A stretch of 64,000 nucleotides of DNA, from contig CAMDCE010000002.1 of the NCBI GenBank assembly GCA_945889625.1, forward strand, positions 1-64,000, written 5' to 3'. Below, one piece after another: positions 41,808 through 50,178 of the stretch; positions within the stretch are counted from its first letter, which is position 1, and each line of letters opens with the position of its first letter. A program made the position numbers and the translations under genes. This DNA is from Asaia bogorensis. Its GTDB lineage: Bacteria; Pseudomonadota; Alphaproteobacteria; Reyranellales; Reyranellaceae. The notes under the pieces are model-generated. The model was not told the origin of the DNA. It saw nothing but the letters and a program-made list of their open reading frames with translations, and made no database searches.

Positions 41808-42748
41808 GCCGCAATAGCGAGGATCTTCCTCGCAGCCGCGCCATCGGCCGCGATCTGTGCCTTGAGTGCGTCGAGACCGGAGAACTTCATCTCGGGCCGG
41901 ATGAAGTCGACCAGGGCCGCCCGCAGGGTCTTGCCGTAGAGGTCGCCATCGAAGTCGAACAGGTGGATCTCGAAATTCTCCTGCAGCTTGCCGACCGTCG
42001 GCCGCTTGCCGAGGTTGGCCACGGCGTCGCGCCATGTGTCGGCGACCAGCACACGCACCGCATAGACGCCGAAGCGCGGCCGCAGATGCTCGCCCAGGCC
42101 GACATTGGCGGTGGGAAAGCCGATGGTGCGCCCGCGTTTGTCGCCTTGCTCGACGACGCCCTCGATTTCCCAGTCATGACCCAACAGCTCGGCCGCTTCG
42201 CTCGCCCCGCCGGCACGCAGCGCCTCGCGAATGCGGGTCGAGGAATAGATCTCGCCCTCGCGCATCACCGGATCGAGCACGGTGACGCCGAAGCCCTTCT
42301 TCGCGCCCTCGGCGCGCAACCTCTCGACGTTGCCGCTGCGGCGTGCGCCAAAGGTGAAATCGTAGCCGCACACGACATGGCGCGCGCCGAGCCCGCTGAG
42401 CAGCACGTCGTCGATGAAGGAGTCGGCGGAGAGGGCCGCGAACGCCGCATCGAAACGCTGCTCCAGCACGGCCTCGACGCCGTGTTGCGCCAGAAGCCGG
42501 CGCTTGGCCGGCGGCAGGGTGAGCCGGAACGGGCCGGTGTCGGGCACGAAGAAGCGCCGCGGATGGGGCTCGAAGGTGAATGCCACGACGGGCGCGCCGA
42601 GCGCCTTGGCGTACCGCGCGGTCTCGGCGAGCAGCGCCTGGTGGCCCCTGTGCACGCCATCGAAATTGCCCAGCGCCACCGCCCCGCCTTTGGCAGCCGT
42701 GGGGATTTTTTCCCAGTGGTCGAAGACCTGCTTCATGCCCGAAATCAC
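41771..42748 (-). CDS. ribF: bifunctional riboflavin kinase/FAD synthetase RibF
   Basis: Makes FMN and FAD from riboflavin. 325 residues: an N-terminal nucleotidyltransferase with LGNFDGVHRGHQ (27-38), an RRxFxP-type segment, SSTRIREAL and DFTFGARRSGN, then the riboflavin kinase domain (RTIGFPTANV). The start is GTG 42748 overlapping the MaoC stop, or ATG 42736. The C-terminal residues SGQMEPRSGSI come from the repeat at 41765-41807, so the natural end of the protein was probably replaced by an inserted element. Confidence 0.95.
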   Translation of the reverse strand: MISGMKQVFDHWEKIPTAAKGGAVALGNFDGVHRGHQALLAETARYAKALGAPVVAFTFEPHPRRFFVPDTGPFRLTLPPAKRRLLAQHGVEAVLEQRFDAAFAALSADSFIDDVLLSGLGARHVVCGYDFTFGARRSGNVERLRAEGAKKGFGVTVLDPVMREGEIYSSTRIREALRAGGASEAAELLGHDWEIEGVVEQGDKRGRTIGFPTANVGLGEHLRPRFGVYAVRVLVADTWRDAVANLGKRPTVGKLQENFEIHLFDFDGDLYGKTLRAALVDFIRPEMKFSGLDALKAQIAADGAAARKILAIAASGQMEPRSGSI

Positions 42749-43191
42749 CTGACGTCGCGCCGCGGCACCAGCACGATGGCCTCACCGTCGATCACCATCT
42801 TGTCGACGTTGAAACACTGCGTCTTCAGCGTCACCCGCCGGCGCTTGTCGTCGATGGCAGTGATGGTGGCGACGGCGGTGATGGTGTCGCCGATGATGAC
42901 CGGCGCCAGGAAGTTCATCGTCTGGGAGATATAGACCGCGCCCGGGCCGGGCAGCTTGGTGCCGATCACCGTCGAGATGTAGCTGGCGCTCAGCATGCCG
43001 TGGGCGATGCGCTGGCCGAAGCGCGTAGTGTGCGCAAAGCCGTCGTGCAGATGGATCGGGTTGGTGTCGCCCGACACGCCGGCGAAGGCCACGATGTCGG
43101 CGTCGGTCACGGTGCGGCCGAACATGGCCGACTGGCCGATCTTGAGATCCTCGAGAAAGAGGCCGTTCATGGCCTCGAAAGTCTGCGTCAC
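42745..43191 (-). CDS. MaoC-type (R)-enoyl-CoA hydratase
   Basis: About 148 residues with a hot-dog fold. The hydratase-2 motif is AFAGVSGDTNPIHL with Asp and His in the active site, followed by QRIAHGMLSASYIS. Members hydrate trans-2-enoyl-CoA to (R)-3-hydroxyacyl-CoA, linking beta-oxidation to polyhydroxyalkanoate or other CoA pathways. GTG 43191 (VTQTFEAMNGL) is preferred; ATG 43227 or 43170 are alternatives. It overlaps ribF by four bases. Confidence 0.85.
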   Translation of the reverse strand: MTQTFEAMNGLFLEDLKIGQSAMFGRTVTDADIVAFAGVSGDTNPIHLHDGFAHTTRFGQRIAHGMLSASYISTVIGTKLPGPGAVYISQTMNFLAPVIIGDTITAVATITAIDDKRRRVTLKTQCFNVDKMVIDGEAIVLVPRRDVR

Positions 43192-43307
43192 GCCGCGCTC
43201 TCCCCGTTGCCCCGCCCATTGTCCCACTTTTGCGCGGCCCTCTTACCATGCGCCCCCCCTTATCACGCATGGGGGCCTATGCCACAGTCCGCTGAATGGC
43301 TGTTCAC

Positions 43308-44315
43308 ATGTCCAGCGAGGCCGATCTGGTGGCCTCCGCGCTCGCCCAGGCGGCCGGCCGGCATTTCGGTGGCGTTGCCAGGATCGAGAACATGAGCCGG
43401 GAGTCCGGCGGCGCGTCGCGCCAGACCTGGAGCTTCGACGCCGTCGTGAACGGCGAGCGCCACGAGCTGATTCTGCGGCGCGATCCGCCGACGGCAACGA
43501 CGAGCGAGCGCGCGGGCTCGCTGGAGCGCGCCATCGAATTCCGCGTGTTGCGTGCTGCCTTTGGGGCCGGGGTGCGCGCACCCGAAGTGCTGTTCGAGCT
43601 GACGCCGGAAGACGGGCTGGGCGATGCCTATGTGATGCGCCGCATCTCGGGCATTGCGATAGCGCGCAAGCTGCTGCGCGATCCGCCTTATGCCGCCGCG
43701 CGCCGGCTGATCGCCGGGCAACTCGGCGAGATCCTGGCGCGCATCCACGCCGTCGACATCAAGGGCCTGCCGGGACTCGCGCACCGCGAGGCTGCCGACC
43801 ACATCGCCAGCCTGCGCGGCCAGCTGGATGCCCTAGGCACCGCGCAACCGGTGTTCGAGCTGGCGCTTTCCTGGCTTGAGCGGCGCAAGCCTGCACCGAC
43901 ACCAACGCCCGTGCTGGTGCACGGCGACTTCCGCACCGGTAACTATCTGGTCGACGAATCGGGCGTGACGGCGATCCTCGATTGGGAGGGCGCGCACCTC
44001 GGCGATCCGATCGAGGATCTCGGCTGGCTGTGCGTGAAGAGTTGGCGCTTCGGCTCGGTCGACAAGCCAGCCGGCGGCTTCGGCAGCCGCGAGGAATTAT
44101 GGACTGCCTATCAGCGTGCCGGCGGCCGCAAGGTCGATCCGGCACGCGCGCAATGGTGGGAGGTCTTCGGCACCGTACGGTGGGGCATCATCTGTCACAC
44201 GCAGGCATGGAAGCATCTCTCCGGATCGCTCAAGTCCATGGAAATGGCATCGATTGGCCGGCGTGCCGTCGAGACCGAGGTCGACCTGCTGCAACTGTTG
44301 AAGAGCGGAGCCTGA
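43308..44315 (+). CDS. aminoglycoside-phosphotransferase-fold kinase (acyl-CoA-associated type)
   Basis: About 335 residues with the APH kinase fold. Ribose/ATP region RRDPPTATT; catalytic loop VLVHGDFRTGNYLVDE (Asp ~206) and the metal motif ILDWEGAHLGDPIEDLGWL (Asp ~225). This subfamily is usually next to acyl-CoA dehydrogenases and DUF6285 proteins rather than resistance genes, and is thought to phosphorylate a small hydroxylated metabolite. It is followed after one base by the DUF6285 gene. An alternative start lies at 43296. Confidence 0.85.
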   Translation: MSSEADLVASALAQAAGRHFGGVARIENMSRESGGASRQTWSFDAVVNGERHELILRRDPPTATTSERAGSLERAIEFRVLRAAFGAGVRAPEVLFELTPEDGLGDAYVMRRISGIAIARKLLRDPPYAAARRLIAGQLGEILARIHAVDIKGLPGLAHREAADHIASLRGQLDALGTAQPVFELALSWLERRKPAPTPTPVLVHGDFRTGNYLVDESGVTAILDWEGAHLGDPIEDLGWLCVKSWRFGSVDKPAGGFGSREELWTAYQRAGGRKVDPARAQWWEVFGTVRWGIICHTQAWKHLSGSLKSMEMASIGRRAVETEVDLLQLLKSGA

Positions 44316-44316
44316 A

Positions 44317-44676
44317 ATGGCCCAGGACCGGCCCACCGCATCGGAGTTCCTGGCCGCCATCACCGACTTCCTGCGCGAGGAAGCAACACCGGTGCTCGAT
44401 CGAATCGATCCGCGACTGGGCTTCCAGATGCGGGTGGCGGCCAATTCGCTCGCCATCCTGGAACGCGAATGGCGGCTGGGGCCCGCCGCCGACGCACGCG
44501 AGCAGGAACGGCTCGCCAAACTGCTGGGCCGCCGAGGCACGCTCGACGAACTCAACCGCGAACTGGCGCGCCAGCTCCGCACCGGCGAACGGGACGAACG
44601 CGACGCCGCCCTGATGGCCCACCTCGAGGCCACGGTCGCCGACAAGATCGCCATCGCCAACCCGAAGTGGCGCTAG
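44317..44676 (+). CDS. DUF6285 protein
   Basis: A 119-residue helical protein. It opens MAQDRPTASEFLAAITDFLREE, has the LGFQMRVAANSLAILEREW block and ends in IANPKWR, the pattern of DUF6285. In other alphaproteobacteria it is the standard partner of the phosphotransferase encoded just upstream, so a complex is likely. Function unknown. A non-coding gap of 117 bases follows. Confidence 0.8.
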   Translation: MAQDRPTASEFLAAITDFLREEATPVLDRIDPRLGFQMRVAANSLAILEREWRLGPAADAREQERLAKLLGRRGTLDELNRELARQLRTGERDERDAALMAHLEATVADKIAIANPKWR

Positions 44677-44793
44677 GGCGCGGCTGGCCGCGCCGACGTG
44701 CTGCTGGCGCGCAGACGCGGCTTGAGCAACCCTTCGGCAGCGGCCGTACTATTGGACATGGCAAGCGCTGCCGGCGGGGACTAAATTTCGTCC

Positions 44794-45507
44794 ATGATCA
44801 CCGTGAACGCCCTCTCCGAAATTGCCGCCCTCATGGGCGACCCGGCGCGCGCCTCCATGCTGCAGCTCCTGATGGACGGCCGCGCCCACACCGCGTCCGA
44901 TCTCGCGATCACCGCCGGCATCACGGCGCAGACTGCGAGCGGACATCTTTCACGCATGGTCGAGGCCAACCTGCTGACCGCCCGCGCCCAGGGCCGCAAC
45001 CGCTTCTATCGCCTGGCCTCGGGCGACGTGGCGCACGCCATCGAATCGTTGGAGGCGCTGGCCGGCACACGGGGCCCGCCGGCCTCGCAGTCGGCAGCCT
45101 GGCGGCGCGATCCGGATCTGCGCTTCTGCCGAACCTGCTACGACCATCTGGCGGGCCAGGTCGGCATCGCCGTCACCGATGCGCTGACCCAGCGCGGCCA
45201 TCTCGAACCCAAGGGGCCCCGCGACTGGCGGCTGACCGATTCGGGCGACCTGTTCTGCCGCCGCATCGGCGTCGACATACCGGGCGCGCGGCGGGCCGGC
45301 AGCCGTCACTTCGCGCGGCAATGTCTCGACTGGAGCGAGCGCCGGCCGCACATCTCGGGCGCGCTGGGGGCTGCGATCGCCGACACCTTCTTCAAGCGTG
45401 GCTGGGCCGAGCGCCTGCGCCGCGGCCGCACCGTCAGGCTCACCGACTCAGGTCGTCGGGCCCTCACCAGTCAATTTGGGGCCAGCCACTTCGGCGCCTC
45501 GGTCTAG
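44794..45507 (+). CDS. ArsR-family transcriptional regulator with duplicated C-terminal domain
   Basis: 237 residues. The N-terminal winged helix (ALSEIAALMGDPARASMLQLLMDGRAHTASDLA...TASGHLSRMVEANLL, 5-62) is of the ArsR type. The longer-than-usual C-terminal part carries FCRTCYDHLAGQVGIAV with a CxxC pair that could sense metal or redox, and a second winged-helix-like segment. Targets are not visible. Its last 60 bases overlap the convergent PaaI gene. Confidence 0.8.
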   Translation: MITVNALSEIAALMGDPARASMLQLLMDGRAHTASDLAITAGITAQTASGHLSRMVEANLLTARAQGRNRFYRLASGDVAHAIESLEALAGTRGPPASQSAAWRRDPDLRFCRTCYDHLAGQVGIAVTDALTQRGHLEPKGPRDWRLTDSGDLFCRRIGVDIPGARRAGSRHFARQCLDWSERRPHISGALGAAIADTFFKRGWAERLRRGRTVRLTDSGRRALTSQFGASHFGASV

Positions 45508-45972
45508 GCGCGCCTTGTCGAAGGCCAGGCCATCGCCTGACGGGATCTTGGCGATCGAGGAGGCGCGCAGGATCTTCTGCTCGCCCACCGTCAGATAGAT
45601 ATTGGTGAACAGCAGCGAGCGCGTCTGGCGGACCAGCTCAGCGCGGCCTTCGACCCAGTCGCCGATCCTGGCCGGCGCCACAAAATCGAAGGTCATGCTG
45701 ACGGTCGGCAGGAATTTGCGCAGGCCGACCAGGGCGCCGCCGCCCATGGTGCCCACCAGGTCGGCCACCGTCATCATCATGCCGCCGTGCAGGCCGCCCG
45801 CCGGGTTGCACATGTTCTGTTGCACGCGAAAACCCATGACGAACTCGTCGCGCGTGCCCTTCTCGCCGCGCCTGGCGTAGAGGGTGCCGATGAGGCTGTT
45901 GAAGGTGGGATCGGGCCGGCCGCGGTCAAAGTCGATGCGCAGGAATCCGGCGGGTGGAGCATCGTCGATCAA
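45448..45972 (-). CDS. PaaI-family thioesterase 1
   Basis: A 174-residue hot-dog thioesterase. NPAGGLHGGMMMTVADLVGTMGG contains the HGG active-site motif and the catalytic Asp, followed by TVSMTFDFVAPARIGDW. Members hydrolyse aryl- or acyl-CoA. The start overlaps the stop of the second thioesterase gene by four bases (ATGA). Confidence 0.85.
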   Translation of the reverse strand: MIDDAPPAGFLRIDFDRGRPDPTFNSLIGTLYARRGEKGTRDEFVMGFRVQQNMCNPAGGLHGGMMMTVADLVGTMGGGALVGLRKFLPTVSMTFDFVAPARIGDWVEGRAELVRQTRSLLFTNIYLTVGEQKILRASSIAKIPSGDGLAFDKARLDRGAEVAGPKLTGEGPTT

Positions 45973-46397
45973 AGCTGGCTCCGGATGTTGGTCGGGCGCA
46001 GTCGGCTCAGCAGCGAGAAGGAGCCGAGTGCACCCAGCACGTCGCGGCGCGGACCATAAAGGCGGCCGCGGACCTGCGCCACATGCTCGTCATGACCCAT
46101 CACCTCGGCTTCGGCCTGCAGCCAGTCGCCGACCCTGCCCGGTCCGAGATAGTCGAGCGAGAGCCGGAGCGTCACGCAGCGGCGTTGCAGGGTGTGGAAC
46201 ACCGTGCTGCCCATCGCCGAATCGAGGAAGGCCGCAAGCATGCCGCCATGGACGATACCGAGCGTATTGGCGTGCGGCGGCCCCGGCAGGAAGCCGCGGA
46301 TGAGACGGCCGTCCTCGATCTTCTCGAACCACGGCCCGTTGGCCGCCGCAAATCCGATCGCCTCTGTCAGTTCACGAAAGCCGGGAGGAATGGGCAC
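45969..46397 (-). CDS. PaaI-family thioesterase 2
   Basis: 142 residues with the same fold: LGIVHGGMLAAFLDSAMGS (HGG and Asp) and LRLSLDYLGPGRVGDWLQAEAEV. Together with thioesterase 1 and the TauE gene it forms a three-gene minus-strand operon. The two paralogues differ enough to suggest different CoA substrates. Confidence 0.85.
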   Translation of the reverse strand: MPIPPGFRELTEAIGFAAANGPWFEKIEDGRLIRGFLPGPPHANTLGIVHGGMLAAFLDSAMGSTVFHTLQRRCVTLRLSLDYLGPGRVGDWLQAEAEVMGHDEHVAQVRGRLYGPRRDVLGALGSFSLLSRLRPTNIRSQL

Positions 46398-46406
46398 ACC
46401 GCCATC

Positions 46407-47153
46407 TTAGGCGATGCCCGTCAGCAAGACGAGGCCGTAGCCGACATAGTAGGAGGCAAGCACGGTGATGATGCGGCTCGACCAGACCCGGAACTGCTTG
46501 TCGCTCAGTCTCTCGAGCAGAAGCTTGCCGAGCGACGTGCCGATCATCGACGAGGCGATCGCGACGCCCAGGAACCACGGCTCGACCTCGCCGACTTCGG
46601 CGACCAGCGCGCCGAAATAGACGAGCTTGAAGCCGTGGCCGAACACCTGGCACGACGCCTTCGTTGCGATGATCTGCCGGCGCTCGAGCGGTGAGCGCAG
46701 GAACATGGTGTCGAGCAGCGGCCCGGTGACGCCGGTCAGCAGCATCAGCATCATCGACAGGAGGCCGGTGGTTGCCACCTGCGCCGGCCCGAAGCTGCGC
46801 GGCAGGATACGTTCGGGAATGGCGCGGATGATGAAGGGCGACAGCCCGAGCATCAGCAGCGCGATCGCCTTGTCGGGCACGTAGAGCCAGATCGACCACA
46901 GGCCGACCGCGACCAGGCAGCCCGCGACGTAGAAGGCCGTGCTCTTCCACTCGATGTACCGCCACCACAAGAGCGCGCGCCAGCCGTTGGAGGCCATCTG
47001 CGTGATGGCGTGCAGGACCATGGCGGTGGGCAGCGGGAAGACCACCAGCAGGACGCCGATCAGGATCAAGCCGCCGGCCATGCCGAAAATCCCCGACAGG
47101 AAGGCCGTGCCGATCATCAGAACCGAGAGGCTCGCCGCCATGAGTGCCGTCAT
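46407..47153 (-). CDS. TauE/SafE-family membrane exporter
   Basis: A 248-residue inner-membrane protein with about eight helices. LSGIFGMAGGLILIGVL at the N-terminus and the repeated VTGPLLDTMFLRS half are typical of TauE/SafE sulfite or organosulfonate exporters. It is divergent from the LysR gene across a 77-bp AT-rich region containing palindromes, so it is the likely LysR target. Its substrate is a small anion by family; specificity is unknown. Confidence 0.85.
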   Translation of the reverse strand: MTALMAASLSVLMIGTAFLSGIFGMAGGLILIGVLLVVFPLPTAMVLHAITQMASNGWRALLWWRYIEWKSTAFYVAGCLVAVGLWSIWLYVPDKAIALLMLGLSPFIIRAIPERILPRSFGPAQVATTGLLSMMLMLLTGVTGPLLDTMFLRSPLERRQIIATKASCQVFGHGFKLVYFGALVAEVGEVEPWFLGVAIASSMIGTSLGKLLLERLSDKQFRVWSSRIITVLASYYVGYGLVLLTGIA

Positions 47154-47193
47154 GGAGGCGAACCTAAAGGCAGCTTATGCAGCGTTCAAATAT

Positions 47194-47228
47194 ATGATAA
47201 GTGTCATTTCCATATTAATTTAATATGG
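47194..47228. promoter_or_regulatory. palindromic operator region between tauE-type and lysR genes
   Basis: CCATATTAA (47210-47218) and TTAATATGG (47220-47228) form a 9-bp palindrome with a one-base spacer; ATGATAAGTGTCAT (47194-47207) is a second dyad. Both suit LysR half-sites (T-N11-A). The first overlaps the upstream ATG at 47225, which argues for translation starting at 47231. Confidence 0.5.
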
Positions 47229-47230
47229 TC

Positions 47231-48118
47231 ATGGAACTCCGCCACCTCCGCTATTTCGTCGCCGTGGCCCACGAGGGCCACATCACGCGCGCGGCGGAGA
47301 GACTTCACATGCAGCAGCCGCCGCTCTCCCAGCAGATCCGCGCGCTCGAGCGCGAGATCGACGCCACCCTGTTCGTGCGCCATCCGCGCGGCGTTGCGCT
47401 GACCGACGCAGGCCGTTCGTTTCTGGCCGACGCCGAGGCGATCCTGGCGCAGGTCGAGCATGCCACGCGCCGTGCGCAACGGACGGCACGCGGCGAGACC
47501 GGCCGCATCGCCGTGGGCTTCACCACCTCGGCGCCGTTCCATCCCGTCGTCGCACGCGCCATCCGCGAGTTTCGTGTCAGGCGGCCGGACGTCTCCTTCG
47601 TGCTGGAGGAGACCGGCTCGAGCGAGTTGGTGGGCGGCCTGCGCGAGGAGCGGCTCGACATCGCCTTCATCCGTTCGGGCCTGGCCGATCCCGAGGGGCT
47701 GGTGGTGCACGAACTGCAGGACGAGGACATGGTGGCAGCGCTGCCTGCCGGCCATCCGCTGGCCAAACGTACCTCGCTTCGCCTGAAGGACCTCGCCCGG
47801 GAGACCCTGATCCTCTATCGCCGGCCCGACGGTCGCGGACTCTACGACGTCATCATCGCGGCCTGCAGCGCGGCGGGCTTCAGCCCGCATGTCGGCCAGG
47901 AGGCGCCGCGCATCGTCTCGACGCTCAATCTCGTGGCGGCGGGACTGGGCATCACCATCGTTCCAGCCTCCTTGAGCCGCCTGCCGCTGGAGGGTGTAAC
48001 CTACCGGCCGCTCAAGGGCCGGCCAGCGGTGAAGGTGCCGCTCAATCTGGCCTGCCGCCGCAACGAAAGTTCGGCGGCGGTGCTGGCCTTCATCGACCTG
48101 GTGAGGAAGCTGGCATGA
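47231..48118 (+). CDS. LysR-family transcriptional regulator
   Basis: About 295 residues. The winged helix-turn-helix is at the N-terminus (ELRHLRYFVAVAHEGHITRAAERLHMQQPPLSQQIRALE), followed by the periplasmic-binding-like effector domain with RIAVGFTTSAPFHP and the closing segment typical of CatR/BenM-like members. It probably controls the divergent TauE operon. ATG 47231 is chosen because ATG 47225 lies in the palindrome. Its stop overlaps the start of the DUF488 gene. Confidence 0.9.
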   Translation: MELRHLRYFVAVAHEGHITRAAERLHMQQPPLSQQIRALEREIDATLFVRHPRGVALTDAGRSFLADAEAILAQVEHATRRAQRTARGETGRIAVGFTTSAPFHPVVARAIREFRVRRPDVSFVLEETGSSELVGGLREERLDIAFIRSGLADPEGLVVHELQDEDMVAALPAGHPLAKRTSLRLKDLARETLILYRRPDGRGLYDVIIAACSAAGFSPHVGQEAPRIVSTLNLVAAGLGITIVPASLSRLPLEGVTYRPLKGRPAVKVPLNLACRRNESSAAVLAFIDLVRKLA

Positions 48119-48711
48119 ACCCCATCAAGACCCCCATTATCAAGACCATCGGCCACTCCAACCAGCCGATCGACCGCTTCGTGGGTCTTCTGAAGGCCGG
48201 CGGCGTCGAGGTGCTGATCGACGTGCGCTCCACACCCTACTCGCGCCGCTTCCCGCAATTCGGCCGCGAACGGCTGACGGCGAGCCTCACCGGCGCCGGC
48301 ATCCTCTATCGCTACGAAGGCGCAGCGCTTGGCGGCAAGCCGCCAATCGACAAGTCCGGAGCCGGCGCCAGCTACGACGACCTTGCCAACCGGCCGGCGT
48401 TTACGGCGGCACTCGACCGCCTGGTCCAGGGAGCGGCCGACGCCACGCTTTGCCTGATGTGTGCGGAGAAGAACCCGCTCGACTGCCACCGCACGGTGCT
48501 GGTGTCGCGGCGTCTGGCCGAGCGCGGCGTGGTCATCGAGCATCTGCTGGCCGACGGCCGCAGCGAGCCGCATCGGGCGATCGAGGACAAGCTCCTGGCC
48601 AGCAACGATCCCGACGGCCCCGACCTTTTCACCAAGCAGGAAGACCGCGCCACGCTTCTGGCGCGCGCCTGGCAGGCACGGGAGAAGGCGATGAAGGGCA
48701 AGTCGGCATGA
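48115..48711 (+). CDS. DUF488 protein
   Basis: 198 residues. TIGHSNQPIDRFVGLLKAGGVEVLIDVRSTPYSRRFPQF is the DUF488 opening and CLMCAEKNPLDCHRTVLVSRRLAERG the conserved C-terminal part, with two Cys in CLMC and one in DCHR. The family is associated with stress responses; the biochemical role is not settled. It is coupled by ATGA overlaps to lysR upstream and the kinase-like gene downstream. Confidence 0.88.
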   Translation: MNPIKTPIIKTIGHSNQPIDRFVGLLKAGGVEVLIDVRSTPYSRRFPQFGRERLTASLTGAGILYRYEGAALGGKPPIDKSGAGASYDDLANRPAFTAALDRLVQGAADATLCLMCAEKNPLDCHRTVLVSRRLAERGVVIEHLLADGRSEPHRAIEDKLLASNDPDGPDLFTKQEDRATLLARAWQAREKAMKGKSA

Positions 48712-49331
48712 CGGCGGCAGACGAACGCCGCTGGCCCGACGTGATCCTCGTCAACGGCTCGTCGAGCGCCGGCAAAACCACGCTCTGCCGGGCGCTGCAG
48801 TCGGAAATCCTCCAGCCCTATCTCGTCGTCGGCTTCGACGACTTCATCTTCATGTCGGCGCCCCGCTACTACCGCGGCACCGACACCGGCCGGCAGACCG
48901 AGCGCGACGCCTTCACGGCGCTCGGCGTCGAGATGGCGATCACCTCGCCCCCTGGCGCGCCGCCGCGCGCCGTGGCGAGATTCGGTCCAGTGTTCCGCCG
49001 CATTCTCGACACGATGGCCCCGACGGTGCGCACGCTGGTCGATGGCGGCAACAAGGTCATCTTTGATCATGTCCTGCACGACGAGGCCATGCACCAGAGC
49101 TGCCTGAAGGCCTTCGCCGGGCTCGACGTCTTCAAGGTCGGCGTCACCTGCGCCCTCGATATCCTCGAAGCGCGCGAGCTCGCTCGCGGCGATCGCGTGC
49201 TGGGCCGCGCGCGCGGCCTGGTCGAACTGGTCCACGGTTTCTGGAGCTACGATCTCACGGTCGACACGGGGACGATGGACTCGCAGGGGTGCGTCACCGG
49301 GATTCTCGCGGCGCTTGGCAAGCGGCGCTAG
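48708..49331 (+). CDS. chloramphenicol phosphotransferase-like P-loop kinase
   Basis: 207 residues. Walker A GSSSAGKTTL (17-26), then LVVGFDDFIFM and LIDGGNKVIFDHVLHD, the layout of CPT-like proteins that phosphorylate small hydroxyl compounds. True Streptomyces CPT confers chloramphenicol resistance, but most genomic homologues have other or unknown substrates. ATGA overlap with DUF488. tRNA-Gln follows. Confidence 0.8.
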   Translation: MTAADERRWPDVILVNGSSSAGKTTLCRALQSEILQPYLVVGFDDFIFMSAPRYYRGTDTGRQTERDAFTALGVEMAITSPPGAPPRAVARFGPVFRRILDTMAPTVRTLVDGGNKVIFDHVLHDEAMHQSCLKAFAGLDVFKVGVTCALDILEARELARGDRVLGRARGLVELVHGFWSYDLTVDTGTMDSQGCVTGILAALGKRR

Positions 49332-49334
49332 TGC

Positions 49335-49409
49335 TGGCTGGGGCGCCAGGATTCGAACCTGGGAATGGAGGAATCAAAATCCTCTGCCTTACCACTTGGC
49401 TACGCCCCA
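49335..49409 (-). tRNA. tRNA-Gln (anticodon TTG)
   Basis: On the minus strand: acceptor TGGGGCG/CGCCCCA, D-arm GCC..GGC, anticodon stem GAGGA/TCCTC with loop TTTTGAT, T-stem CCAGG/CCTGG with TTCGAAT, discriminator G and an encoded CCA (TGG at 49335-49337). Anticodon TTG reads CAA. Confidence 0.97.
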
Positions 49410-49451
49410 GCAGGCGCGGCGGAACATAGTGATTTCACCAGGGGCGCGCTA

Positions 49452-49982
49452 CTAGCTCGCGGCAGCGGCCGCAGCCGCCGCGGCGCGTTTCAGGAGCTCA
49501 CCGTGCACGAAGTTGCCGTCGGCATAGAGCAGGGCCGAGGCGGCAGGGTCGAGGACGAGGTCGACGATCTCGCCGATATAGATCGTGTGCGTGCCGGCCG
49601 AGAGCTTCGTCACCAGCCGGCAGTCGAACGACACCGGGCAGCCCTTGAGCACCGGCGCGCCTGTGGTGAGCGCGGTCCACTCGCCCATGTCGCGGAAGCG
49701 CTCGTCGCCTTCGACGCCATCCATGCCGGCGAAGCGCTCGGCGATCTTGCGGTGCTGCGGCGCCAGGATATTGACGCAGAAGAAGCCCGACTCGCCGATC
49801 GGGTCGTGGGCGGAGGCCGTCTTGTTGACGCATACCAGGATCTGCGGCGGCTCGGCCGACACCGAGCAGACGGCGGTCGCCGTCAGCCCGCCGCGCAGCT
49901 CGTGGTGGCGGGTGGTGATCAGGGTCACGCTGGCGGCGAGATGGCGCATGCCCTTTTTGAAGGCAGCCGCGTCGATGGTCAT
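49452..49982 (-). CDS. flavin reductase-like FMN-binding protein
   Basis: 176 residues with the split-barrel FMN fold of the HpaC/ActVB group: MRHLAASVTLITTRHHELRGGLTATAVCSVSAEPPQILVCVN and the closing GEIVDLVL strand. It supplies reduced FMN to a two-component monooxygenase, but no oxygenase gene is adjacent. The C-terminus ends in an alanine run (about 11 Ala residues). The neighbouring CHAD gene is divergent. Confidence 0.87.
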   Translation of the reverse strand: MTIDAAAFKKGMRHLAASVTLITTRHHELRGGLTATAVCSVSAEPPQILVCVNKTASAHDPIGESGFFCVNILAPQHRKIAERFAGMDGVEGDERFRDMGEWTALTTGAPVLKGCPVSFDCRLVTKLSAGTHTIYIGEIVDLVLDPAASALLYADGNFVHGELLKRAAAAAAAAAS

Positions 49983-50178
49983 GCTGGGACTCTAGGGCAG
50001 GCCGGCTGCCGGCCGCCACCAGAAAGGGCCGCTAACCGCCCGGCCGGGCAGCGAAATCGCTCGCCATGCCGACCGAGTGAGGCAGCCCGCCGCGGCACAC
50101 CGATCGCAACAAAACCTTCACAAGACTGACGTTCTTAACGGTTGCCCCCTCGCGGCCGGCCGCTACGGTCGGCCTTGC

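Noticed and set aside
43308..44315. Aminoglycoside resistance kinase
   Set aside because: It belongs with the DUF6285-associated metabolic branch of the APH fold, which is not known for resistance.
48708..49331. Antibiotic resistance gene (chloramphenicol phosphotransferase)
   Set aside because: Only the P-loop kinase fold is shared; most homologues in genomes are not resistance enzymes and nothing nearby supports it.
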